Shown one piece after another: positions 1 to 5,198 of a DNA stretch of 6,432 nt. A program made the translations under genes and the position numbers. Origin of the DNA: Deltaproteobacteria bacterium RBG_16_44_11 (lineage in GTDB: Bacteria; Desulfobacterota; Syntrophia; Syntrophales; Smithellaceae); assembly GCA_001797845.1 (NCBI GenBank), contig MGQN01000045.1, forward strand, positions 17,662 through 24,093, read 5' to 3'. The first letter of the stretch is position 1, and every line of letters begins with the position of its first letter. Below the pieces are notes generated by a model. The model was not told the DNA's origin, made no database searches, and saw nothing but the letters and a program-made list of their open reading frames with translations.

Positions 1-1
1 T

Positions 2-247
2 ATCCTTTGGGGGTTAAAAATTGCCTTGCATGCCAAAGATTTTTTAGGCACGATAATAGCGTTTGGAATCACGGCGCTTATTTCCTGGCAAGTTTTTATT
101 AATTTAGGAATGGTTTTAGGAATATTGCCGGTCGTTGGCATTCCGCTTCCGTTTCTAAGTTATGGTGGTTCGGCCATGGTTTCTTTAATGGCGGCAATAG
201 GACTGCTGATGAATGTCAATGTGCGGAAATTTATTTTGCACCGCTAG
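2..247 (+). CDS. rodA: RodA-type SEDS peptidoglycan glycosyltransferase, C-terminal end (partial)
   Basis: This frame is open from the first bases of the window and ends at TAG 245-247, giving the last 81 residues of a protein of usually about 370; the start lies upstream of the window. RodA polymerises lipid II into glycan strands in the inner membrane during cell elongation, working with a class B penicillin-binding protein. The visible part is very hydrophobic and consistent with the last transmembrane helices. It holds the family's C-terminal signature LPVVGIPLPFLSYGGSA at fragment residues 42-58. The GIPLPF form followed by SYGGS fits RodA better than FtsW, which usually has a different residue pattern before SYGGS. 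The SEDS catalytic aspartate lies in a more N-terminal loop and is not in view, so activity cannot be judged. The next gene is a bactofilin, another cell-shape factor, which suits a rod-shape locus. FtsW is the less likely alternative. Confidence 0.88.
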   Translation: MLWGLKIALHAKDFLGTIIAFGITALISWQVFINLGMVLGILPVVGIPLPFLSYGGSAMVSLMAAIGLLMNVNVRKFILHR

Positions 248-316
248 TCATTTCATTAAATTTTAACTTATATTGGCGGTGTTGCCGGCAAATCAAGGCA
301 AATAAAGAGAGATTAC

Positions 317-322
317 TATAAT
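317..322 (+). promoter_or_regulatory. Candidate -10 box upstream of the bactofilin gene
   Basis: A perfect TATAAT lies 34 nt before the bactofilin start codon, in the 109-nt gap after rodA. No good -35 box is seen at the usual 16-18 bp spacing and there is no TG extension. The site could be a weak or activator-dependent promoter, or a chance match in AT-rich DNA. If used, bactofilin could be expressed independently of rodA. No intrinsic terminator was seen between rodA and the bactofilin gene, so read-through from rodA is also possible. Confidence 0.3.
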
Positions 323-356
323 TTAATATGTGAACACCTAATTTAAGGAGAATATT

Positions 357-734
357 ATGTGGGAAAAAAAACAAGAAAGCGAAGAAATCAAGGCGATTTT
401 AGGTAAAGGAGCGGAATTTATAGGAAAGCTTATATTTAACGGATCTGTGCGTATTGATGGTGATTTTCAAGGTGAAATTCATGGCCAAGGGTCATTAGTT
501 GTGGGGGAAGGAGCGCTGGTTAAAGCCAACATCGCGGTTAAAAGCATTTATATAAGCGGTGAAGTGCAAGGCAATATCGAAGCCAAAGAAAAAATGAATA
601 TTCATTCGAGCGGTAGATTTTTGGGTGACGTTCACACTCCGGTGCTTATCATGGAAGAAGGAGCGTTTTTTCAAGGTAAATCCCACATGTCCGAGACAGC
701 CGGGAAGACGAAAAACGATCATTCGACGGGTTAA
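357..734 (+). CDS. Bactofilin (polymer-forming cytoskeletal protein)
   Basis: The 125-residue product matches the bactofilin family (DUF583). These small proteins fold as a right-handed beta-helix and polymerise without nucleotide into membrane-associated filaments that position cell-wall enzymes or polar proteins. The core runs from about residue 13 (AILGKGAEFIGKLIFNGSVR) to about residue 108. It shows the repeating glycine and short-hydrophobic pattern of beta-helix rungs, for example IDGDFQGEIHG, VVGEGALVKANI, ISGEVQGNIEA and MEEGAFFQG. The C-terminal 15 or so residues are polar and probably disordered. The N-terminus MWEKK has an aromatic residue at position 2 followed by lysines, resembling the short membrane-binding tail of many bactofilins. 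The ATG has a strong Shine-Dalgarno AAGGAG at 345-350 with a 6-nt spacer. Length is typical for the family. It lies between rodA and the ATP synthase genes, which suggests a cell-shape role; its direct partner cannot be told from the sequence. Confidence 0.93.
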   Translation: MWEKKQESEEIKAILGKGAEFIGKLIFNGSVRIDGDFQGEIHGQGSLVVGEGALVKANIAVKSIYISGEVQGNIEAKEKMNIHSSGRFLGDVHTPVLIMEEGAFFQGKSHMSETAGKTKNDHSTG

Positions 735-804
735 ATCTAAAGACATGATCCTATAAATAACATTTCTAAAAAGAACAATAATATCAATATTATATTATAT
801 TTTT

Positions 805-825
805 TGCCTAATATTGTTTTAGGCA
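805..825. other. Hairpin with 7-bp perfect stem (TGCCTAA / TTAGGCA)
   Basis: TGCCTAA at 805-811 pairs exactly with TTAGGCA at 819-825 across a 7-nt loop, about 70 nt after the bactofilin stop. Only three T follow the stem on the plus strand, so it would be a poor intrinsic terminator there. The six-T run lies before the stem, which is the wrong side. It may be a weak terminator or a transcript-end stabilising structure for the rodA/bactofilin message. Confidence 0.35.
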
Positions 826-863
826 TTTACCGTCATGAAAAATTAGACTGCCGGTCATAAAAA

Positions 864-876
864 AGCTTGACAAGCT
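864..876. promoter_or_regulatory. 13-bp palindrome, possible operator
   Basis: AGCTTG and CAAGCT flank a single central A, a perfect inverted repeat with the size of a small operator. It lies immediately upstream of the candidate extended -10 element at 882-890 and covers part of the place where a -35 box would be. A regulator bound here could affect that promoter. The palindrome also contains TTGACA (867-872), the -35 consensus, but no -10 box stands at the right distance from it. No regulator gene is in the window, so the function is inference. Confidence 0.25.
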
Positions 877-881
877 CTCCC

Positions 882-890
882 TGTTATGAT
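882..890 (+). promoter_or_regulatory. Candidate extended -10 promoter (TGTTATGAT)
   Basis: TG, one base, then TATGAT forms an extended -10 element, which can work without a good -35 box; the region 17 bp upstream does not match a -35. Transcription would begin at about 897, giving a leader of about 190 nt before b', or an RNA of about 165 nt if it ends at the terminator at 1064. This is the best sigma-70-like candidate I found in the stretch before the ATP synthase genes, but it rests on a short match. Confidence 0.3.
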
Positions 891-919
891 TAGTAACCCA
901 CCAGGTTTTGGGTATCAAT

Positions 920-953
920 GGTAAGGTTTCCTCTGCGGTAAGGTTTCCTCTGC
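920..953. repeat. Perfect tandem duplication of a 17-bp unit
   Basis: GGTAAGGTTTCCTCTGC occurs at 920-936 and again, base for base, at 937-953 with no spacer. Two identical adjacent copies in non-coding DNA suggest recent slippage duplication, or a doubled binding site in DNA or RNA. Position between the candidate promoter (882-890) and the terminator (1024-1064) would put both copies in the leader transcript. Confidence 0.95.
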
Positions 954-1023
954 TTTATACATCAAAACACCCTTAACAATAAAAAATTTATTCTTTTGAG
1001 GTAATGCATATCTAATGAAATCG

Positions 1024-1064
1024 GCCGAGCGAACAAAAGAAATGTTCAGCACTCGGCTTTTTTT
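1024..1064 (+). terminator. Intrinsic terminator immediately before the ATP synthase genes
   Basis: GCCGAG (1024-1029) pairs with CTCGGC (1052-1057). Inside it GAACA (1031-1035) pairs with TGTTC (1043-1047) around a 7-nt A-rich loop, with a small internal loop between the stems. Seven T follow at 1058-1064. This is a textbook Rho-independent terminator for plus-strand transcripts. It ends 24 bp before the b' start codon and 12 bp before its ribosome binding site, so no ordinary promoter fits after it. It may end the upstream transcript with partial read-through, act as an attenuator of the ATP synthase operon, or end a small RNA. Confidence 0.85.
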
Positions 1065-1076
1065 ATGAAAAAATGC

Positions 1077-1082
1077 AAGAGG
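1077..1082 (+). promoter_or_regulatory. Ribosome binding site that sets the b' start at 1089
   Basis: AAGAGG stands 6 nt before ATG 1089. The longer in-frame ATG at 1065 directly abuts the terminator T-tract and has no Shine-Dalgarno sequence, so the site argues for the shorter protein. Confidence 0.6.
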
Positions 1083-1088
1083 CAGACA

Positions 1089-1523
1089 ATGGTTACCGTC
1101 ATTCCTGATTATACGCTTTTAATCCAAATGGTTACGTTCCTGGTTTTAGTTTATATACTCAATCTTCTTCTCTATAAACCGATTCTTAATATAATTGACC
1201 GGCGCAAAAAACAGCTCGAAGAACTGGAAAACGAAATCAAGCTGTTTAATGAATCCGTCGATAAAAAAGCTTTCGAATATGAAGAGAAGCTTAAACAGGC
1301 CAAAAGCAGTGCTTCCGAATTAAAAAAAGAAATAATCCAGGAAGGGAACGGTCAGGCTAAAAGTATTGTTGATGTAGTACGCGCGGAAATTCCTTTGCTG
1401 ACACAGGAATTTCAACAAAAGATGGATAAGGAAATGCAGGCGGCACGGCTAATTTTGGATAATCAATCCCAGAAGTTGTCATTAGAGATCGCTGAAAAAG
1501 TTCTGGGAAGGAGCGTTCAATGA
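1089..1523 (+). CDS. atpF': F-type ATP synthase subunit b' (second b-type peripheral stalk subunit)
   Basis: The 144-residue product is a b-type subunit of the FoF1 ATP synthase. It anchors in the inner membrane and forms half of the peripheral stalk that holds the alpha/beta head against rotation. One transmembrane helix spans about residues 8-29 (LLIQMVTFLVLVYILNLLL), followed by the conserved LYKPILNIIDRR turn. The rest is a long charged, probably coiled-coil, helix. There is no signal peptide, unlike the b subunit that follows. An ATG at 1065 would add eight residues (MKKCKRQT), but it touches a terminator T-tract and lacks a ribosome binding site; ATG 1089 has AAGAGG at a 6-nt spacing. 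The stop TGA overlaps the ATG of the next gene (ATGA, 1520-1523). Paired b' and b genes imply a heterodimeric stalk, as in cyanobacteria and many Desulfobacterota. The symbols atpX and atpG' are also used for this gene in some genomes. Confidence 0.87.
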   Translation: MVTVIPDYTLLIQMVTFLVLVYILNLLLYKPILNIIDRRKKQLEELENEIKLFNESVDKKAFEYEEKLKQAKSSASELKKEIIQEGNGQAKSIVDVVRAEIPLLTQEFQQKMDKEMQAARLILDNQSQKLSLEIAEKVLGRSVQ

Positions 1524-2110
1524 AAAAACTGTTGAGCTTACCGTGGCGGCCATTATTGTTTTTGGTATTTATGGTTCTTCTATCTGTAAGCGCTGTTTAC
1601 GCGTCCAGCAGCGAAGGCGGGCATGATTCAAAAAAATGGACGGATCTTGCCTGGAAAACATTTAACTTTATCGTGCTGGTTGGTTTTCTCTATTGGCTTT
1701 TGGCGGCAAAAATCAAAGCTTTTTTTGTTGACCGTCGCAAAGACATTAAAGAATCGCTGGAAAATACATCAACACAAAAAAATGAAGCCGAGAAAAAATA
1801 CAGGGAGTATTCGGAAAAAATAGATAAAGCGTCTCTGGAAATTGACGGCATCTTCGAAATGATTAAGGCGCAGGGAGTTGCCGAAAAACAAAAGATAATT
1901 GAAGACGCTCAAAAAGTCGCTCAAAAAATGAAAGAAGACGCCAAGGCGCGCATTGAGCAGGAGTTACAAAAGGCTTCTTCACAATTACGCATTGAGGCTG
2001 TGCAGCTTTCGGTGAAAATGGCGGAACAAATCTTAAAAAGGAACATTACCGAGCAGGATCATGAAGCCATGGTCAAGGAATATATGGACAAGGTGGTGAG
2101 TAAAAATTGA
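1520..2110 (+). CDS. atpF: F-type ATP synthase subunit b with N-terminal signal-peptide-like extension
   Basis: The 196-residue product is the second b-type peripheral stalk subunit, expected to pair with b' and to bind delta at the top of the head. Residues 1-28 look like a cleavable signal peptide: MKK, a hydrophobic stretch at about 11-23, then VYA followed by SSSEGG, with a possible cut after Ala28. A second hydrophobic segment at about 47-63 (KTFNFIVLVGFLYWLLAAKI) is the true membrane anchor. After FVDRRKDIKE the chain is highly charged and helical to the end. Typical b subunits without the extension have about 155-165 residues, so the extra length is explained by the N-terminus. The start ATG has AAGGAG at 1508-1513 with a 6-nt spacer and overlaps the b' stop by 4 nt. 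The stop overlaps the TTG start of delta by 4 nt, so translation is probably coupled through all three genes. Confidence 0.93.
   Translation: MKKLLSLPWRPLLFLVFMVLLSVSAVYASSSEGGHDSKKWTDLAWKTFNFIVLVGFLYWLLAAKIKAFFVDRRKDIKESLENTSTQKNEAEKKYREYSEKIDKASLEIDGIFEMIKAQGVAEKQKIIEDAQKVAQKMKEDAKARIEQELQKASSQLRIEAVQLSVKMAEQILKRNITEQDHEAMVKEYMDKVVSKN
2095..2100 (+). promoter_or_regulatory. Ribosome binding site supporting the TTG start of the delta gene
   Basis: GGTGAG inside the end of the b gene lies 6 nt before TTG 2107. The TTG overlaps the b stop as TTGA. No ATG or GTG gives an intact delta N-terminus, so this site decides the start. Confidence 0.55.
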
Positions 2111-2649
2111 TCAGCAATATTTCCAAACGCTACGCGCGCGCTTTTTTTGAAATCGCGGCAAAAGAAAAAAATCTGGAACGCTATCATACTGAACTTAACA
2201 AATTTTCTTCAATAATTGCCCAGAATAAAGCTTTGGGTGAATTTTTATCCAATCCTATTTTTGAACAGGAAAACAAAAAAGCGCTGGTGGAAACGATAAT
2301 CAGCAAGCTTCAATTTTCCAACATGACGGTCAATTTTTTAAAATTGCTCGTCGATAAAAGAAGAATCAATTCTCTGCCGGACATCGAAGCCTGTTACCGG
2401 CAATTAATGGATGAAGCATTAAAAAAAGTCAGAGTTAACGTAAAAACCGCGTTTCCCCTTTCCCGTAAGATGCAAGACTATATCAATGCTAATATGGAAA
2501 AGATAACCGGACGGAAAGTGGAAATTACGGTAGAAACAGACCCCGGTCTTTTAGGGGGCATAGTTATTGGTGTTGGCGATACACTTTACGATGGCAGCGT
2601 CAAAAGCCAGTTGAACAATATGAGAAATCTCTTAGGGGAGGCAAGATAA
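2107..2649 (+). CDS. atpH: F-type ATP synthase subunit delta
   Basis: The 180-residue product has the usual length of delta, the cap that joins the top of the alpha/beta head to the peripheral stalk. The N-terminal helical domain begins ISKRYARAFFEIA, the family's start pattern, which docks on the alpha N-terminus. The C-terminal signature is DPGLLGGIVIGVGDTLYDGS at about residues 145-164, followed by VKSQLNNMRNLL. The start is a TTG, which overlaps the b stop codon by 4 nt. It is supported because the conserved ISKRYA lies only four residues in and the first internal methionine would delete much of the helical domain. The next gene, alpha, starts 3 nt after the TAA and takes its ribosome binding site from the last delta codons. 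A TTG start may lower the yield of a subunit needed once per complex; that is inference. Confidence 0.95.
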   Translation: MISNISKRYARAFFEIAAKEKNLERYHTELNKFSSIIAQNKALGEFLSNPIFEQENKKALVETIISKLQFSNMTVNFLKLLVDKRRINSLPDIEACYRQLMDEALKKVRVNVKTAFPLSRKMQDYINANMEKITGRKVEITVETDPGLLGGIVIGVGDTLYDGSVKSQLNNMRNLLGEAR

Positions 2650-2652
2650 CGC

Positions 2653-4167
2653 ATGGAAACGATTAGAGCAGAAGAAATCAGTCAAATCATTTCTGAGCAA
2701 ATTAAAAGCTATGAAAAAAAGCTGGATATAAGCGAAACGGGAACAGTGTTGTCCGTTGGCGATGGTATCGCTCGAGTTTATGGCGTGCAAAACGCAATGG
2801 CGATGGAACTTCTGGAGTTTCCCGGCGGCATTTTAGGCATGGTTCTCAATTTGGAAGCGGATAACGTCGGCGTCGCCGTTTTGGGTGAAGTAACCCACAT
2901 TAAGGAAGGTGACATTGTCAAAAGAACAGGTAAGATCGCGCAAGTGCCGGTAGGTGAAGGACTCCTCGGTCGTATCATCGATGCGACGGGCAAACCGCTG
3001 GACGGCAAAGGGCCTATTGAAACTAACGAATATCGGCGTATTGAAATGATCGCGCCGGGTGTTATTCAGCGCCAACCGGTCAACGAACCAATGTACACGG
3101 GCCTCAAAGCTATCGATGCCATGACCCCAATTGGCCGGGGACAGCGCGAATTGGTGATCGGTGACCGCCAAATCGGTAAAACGGCAATTTGTGTCGATGC
3201 GATAATTCGGCAGAAGGATACAGGTGTTAAGTGCATATATGTCGCTATCGGTCAGAAGAAATCCACCGTGGCACAAGTTGTGGAGAAATTGAAACAGCAT
3301 GATGCTATGTCTTATACTTGCGTTGTTGCCGGATGCGCGAGTGACCCGGCAACTCTGCAATACATCGCCGCGTACGCCGGCTGTAGTATTGGTGAATATT
3401 TCCGAGATCGTAGCCAAGATGCTTTGATTATTTATGATGATTTGTCGAAACAAGCTGTGGCTTACCGGCAGATTTCATTGCTCTTGAGGCGTCCTCCCGG
3501 GCGTGAAGCTTTTCCGGGGGATATTTTCTATAATCACTCCCGTCTGCTGGAACGAGCGGCGCGCGTAAGCAAAGAACTGGGTGGCGGGTCATTAACGGCA
3601 TTGCCTGTTATTGAAACTCAGGCCGGCGACGTTTCCGCGTATATTCCGACCAACGTTATTTCGATCACTGACGGCCAGGTTTATCTGGAGCCGAGCTTGT
3701 TCTTCTCCGGTATTCGTCCGGCCATCAACGTCGGATTGTCTGTGTCCCGTGTCGGCGGCGCCGCCCAGGTGAAAGCAATGAAGCAGGTTGCCGGTACCTT
3801 AAAACTCGATCTTGCCCAGTTCCGTGAACTAGCAGCGTTTGCCCAGTTCGGTTCAGATTTGGACAAATCAACCCAGGCACAGCTGGATCGAGGCGTACGT
3901 TTGGTTGAATTGCTCAAACAACCGCAATTCATGCCGATGTCTCTGGGGCAGGAAATCGTCGTGTTATTTGCGGGAACAAGAGGCTTTATTGATAAATACG
4001 AAGTTGCTAAAGTCCGTGTATATGAGCAGCAACTTTTGAGCTTTATCGAAAGTAAGCATCCTGATATTTTGAAAGAAATAGAAGATAAGAAAGTCATATC
4101 TCCCGAATTGGAAAAAAAGATGAAGGAAGTCATGACGGCTTTTGATTCTGTTTTTGTGGCGGAATAG
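2653..4167 (+). CDS. atpA: F-type ATP synthase subunit alpha
   Basis: The 504-residue product has the normal length of alpha, which alternates with beta in the hexameric head and carries the non-catalytic nucleotide sites. Residues 1-25 are the helical delta-binding tail, followed by a beta-barrel domain to about 95. The nucleotide domain holds the P-loop GDRQIGKT at 170-177 and the Walker B aspartates in IIYDD at 259-263. After SLLLRRPPGREAFPGD comes VGLSVSRVGGAAQ (360-372), whose Arg366 is the arginine finger reaching into the catalytic site of beta. The helical C-terminal domain completes the chain. The P-loop has Ile where Thr is common (GDRQTGKT); the catalytically relevant Lys176 and Thr177 are intact. 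GGGGAGG at 2635-2641 is a strong ribosome binding site but stands 11 nt from the ATG, slightly long. It is followed by a 92-nt gap before gamma. Confidence 0.99.
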   Translation: METIRAEEISQIISEQIKSYEKKLDISETGTVLSVGDGIARVYGVQNAMAMELLEFPGGILGMVLNLEADNVGVAVLGEVTHIKEGDIVKRTGKIAQVPVGEGLLGRIIDATGKPLDGKGPIETNEYRRIEMIAPGVIQRQPVNEPMYTGLKAIDAMTPIGRGQRELVIGDRQIGKTAICVDAIIRQKDTGVKCIYVAIGQKKSTVAQVVEKLKQHDAMSYTCVVAGCASDPATLQYIAAYAGCSIGEYFRDRSQDALIIYDDLSKQAVAYRQISLLLRRPPGREAFPGDIFYNHSRLLERAARVSKELGGGSLTALPVIETQAGDVSAYIPTNVISITDGQVYLEPSLFFSGIRPAINVGLSVSRVGGAAQVKAMKQVAGTLKLDLAQFRELAAFAQFGSDLDKSTQAQLDRGVRLVELLKQPQFMPMSLGQEIVVLFAGTRGFIDKYEVAKVRVYEQQLLSFIESKHPDILKEIEDKKVISPELEKKMKEVMTAFDSVFVAE

Positions 4168-4259
4168 ATTGTTAAACTAAAATATTAATTTCATGATGAA
4201 GTTCAGGTAATAGGGACGAATGGCTTAAGTCCAAAATTAGCAATTGAGGAGAATTTTCG
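4168..4259 (+). other. 92-nt gap between alpha and gamma genes
   Basis: This is the largest space inside the ATP synthase run. I see no intrinsic terminator and no convincing promoter. The gamma ribosome binding site GAGGAG (4246-4251) lies at its end, 8 nt before the GTG start. The absence of a terminator suggests that one transcript continues through. Confidence 0.5.
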
Positions 4260-5135
4260 GTGGCCTCGCTTAAAGACATTAAAAGAAAAGTCAGCGCTGT
4301 TCAGAAGACAAAGCAAATCACGCGCGCCATGAACATGGTTGCGGCGTCAAAATTTAAATCGGCGCAGTTGAAAATGGAAAATTTCCGGCCATATGCCGGC
4401 AAATTCATGGATGTTCTGAATAGTCTCGCTTTACGTGTAGAAAGCGTGTCGCACCCGCTTTTGGCTGTGCGCGATCCCAGAAGGATAAGAGTAATTTGCA
4501 TGACATCAGATCGCGGTCTGTGCGGCGGCTTTAACACAAACTTAATCAAAGCAACGGAAAGATTTATTAAAGATAAAAGCAAAGAAGGGAAGGATGTTTC
4601 ATTAATTAATGTTGGACGTAAAGGCAGAGACTTTTTCCGTAAAAAAGTAAATATTATCGGGCAATGGGTTGATGTATTAAGCAAGTTCGATATGACGCTG
4701 GCTGTTTCCATTTCCAATGAGGTAATTACGCCTTTTATCAAAGAAGAGTATGACGAACTTTATTTGGTTTATAATCAGTTTGTCAATGTTTCCGTGCAAA
4801 GGCCGACAGTGGTGAGATTATTCCCCTTACCTTCCATCGGACAGGATGTGGATATTGATTCCGATAAGCGCCTGGATTACCTTTATGAACCATCGGAAGA
4901 AGCCCTACTGCAAAAACTTTTACCGATGTATGTCCATGTTCTTGTTTATCGGGCGCTTCTGGAAACATCAGCGGGCGAAAACGGCGCCAGAATGGCAGCC
5001 ATGGACAACGCGACCAACAATTGCGAAGAGTTAATTAGTTCTTTGACTCTCAAAATGAATAAAGCAAGACAAGCGGCAATTACGGCGGAGTTGATGGATA
5101 TCGTCGGCGGTACCGAGGCTCTGGCGAAGGGATAA
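4260..5135 (+). CDS. atpG: F-type ATP synthase subunit gamma
   Basis: The 291-residue product has the usual length of gamma, the central shaft that turns inside the alpha/beta head and couples ion flow to ATP synthesis. Both ends, which form the coiled-coil shaft, match the family. The N-terminus is ASLKDIKRKVSAVQKTKQIT followed by RAMNMVAASKFKSAQ. The C-terminus is ENGARMAAMDNATNNCEELI followed by NKARQAAITAELMDIVGGTEAL. SDRGLCGGFN at 83-92 marks the start of the Rossmann-like middle domain. No redox-control cysteine insertion like that of chloroplast gamma is seen. The start is a GTG with GAGGAG at 4246-4251 (8-nt spacer), and translation from it yields the conserved N-terminus directly. 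A 63-nt gap separates it from beta. Confidence 0.98.
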   Translation: MASLKDIKRKVSAVQKTKQITRAMNMVAASKFKSAQLKMENFRPYAGKFMDVLNSLALRVESVSHPLLAVRDPRRIRVICMTSDRGLCGGFNTNLIKATERFIKDKSKEGKDVSLINVGRKGRDFFRKKVNIIGQWVDVLSKFDMTLAVSISNEVITPFIKEEYDELYLVYNQFVNVSVQRPTVVRLFPLPSIGQDVDIDSDKRLDYLYEPSEEALLQKLLPMYVHVLVYRALLETSAGENGARMAAMDNATNNCEELISSLTLKMNKARQAAITAELMDIVGGTEALAKG

Positions 5136-5198
5136 CATTTTCGCGGCAATTTGTCGCGGATAAAATTTCATAATACGACTATTTGCAAGGAGATAGTT
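5136..5198 (+). other. 63-nt gap between gamma and beta genes with a weak CGCG stem
   Basis: TCGCGG occurs twice, at 5141-5146 and 5154-5159. The CGCG cores can pair across a 9-nt loop, with flanking TTTT and AAAA able to extend the stem past a short bulge. There is no T-tract after it, so it is not an intrinsic terminator. It might tune message stability or beta translation. The beta ribosome binding site AAGGAG is at 5187-5192. Confidence 0.35.

Larger units (their letters stand above)
735..1023. other. Long non-coding stretch between bactofilin and the ATP synthase genes
   Basis: No convincing gene of usual size is seen on either strand here. The first part (about 740-800) is very AT-rich. 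It is followed by a hairpin at 805-825, a 13-bp palindrome at 864-876, an extended -10-like element at 882-890, and a perfect 17-bp tandem duplication at 920-953. The stretch ends at the intrinsic terminator starting at 1024. It could hold the ATP synthase promoter and leader RNA, a small stand-alone RNA, or both. A six-base pairing, GTTTTG at 905-910 with CAAAAC at 963-968, would bracket the duplication in a transcript, but it is too short to count as strong evidence. Confidence 0.55.

Noticed and set aside
282..291. Ten-base palindrome TTGCCGGCAA after rodA
   Set aside because: Palindromes of this length are expected several times by chance in a window this long; it has no T-tract and no link to a promoter.
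495..746. 83-codon minus-strand frame over the bactofilin gene
   Set aside because: It is antisense to a clear bactofilin, with no recognisable motif and no supporting start signal noted.
805..825. Hairpin considered as the main terminator of the bactofilin transcript
   Set aside because: The stem has few GC pairs and only three T follow it; the six-T run is on the wrong side. It is kept only as an unassigned hairpin.
867..890. TTGACA with TATGAT as a classical -35/-10 promoter pair
   Set aside because: The spacing is only 12 bp, too short for sigma-70. The downstream box is kept as an extended -10 element instead.
1065..1088. Upstream ATG giving an eight-residue longer b' subunit
   Set aside because: It directly abuts the terminator T-tract and has no ribosome binding site, while ATG 1089 has AAGAGG at a good distance.
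827..1102. TTACCGTCAT shared by the intergenic region (827-836) and the start of b' (1093-1102)
   Set aside because: Ten-base matches occur by chance in 6 kb, and the flanks do not match.
2833..3453. 206-codon open frame on the minus strand inside the alpha gene
   Set aside because: The plus strand encodes an unmistakable alpha subunit; the antisense product has no recognisable domain and is a codon-usage shadow.
5171..5180. TAATACGACT, identical to the first ten bases of the T7 phage promoter
   Set aside because: The match stops there; the following bases differ from the promoter's core and start region. It is a chance partial match in a gap that serves the beta ribosome binding site.
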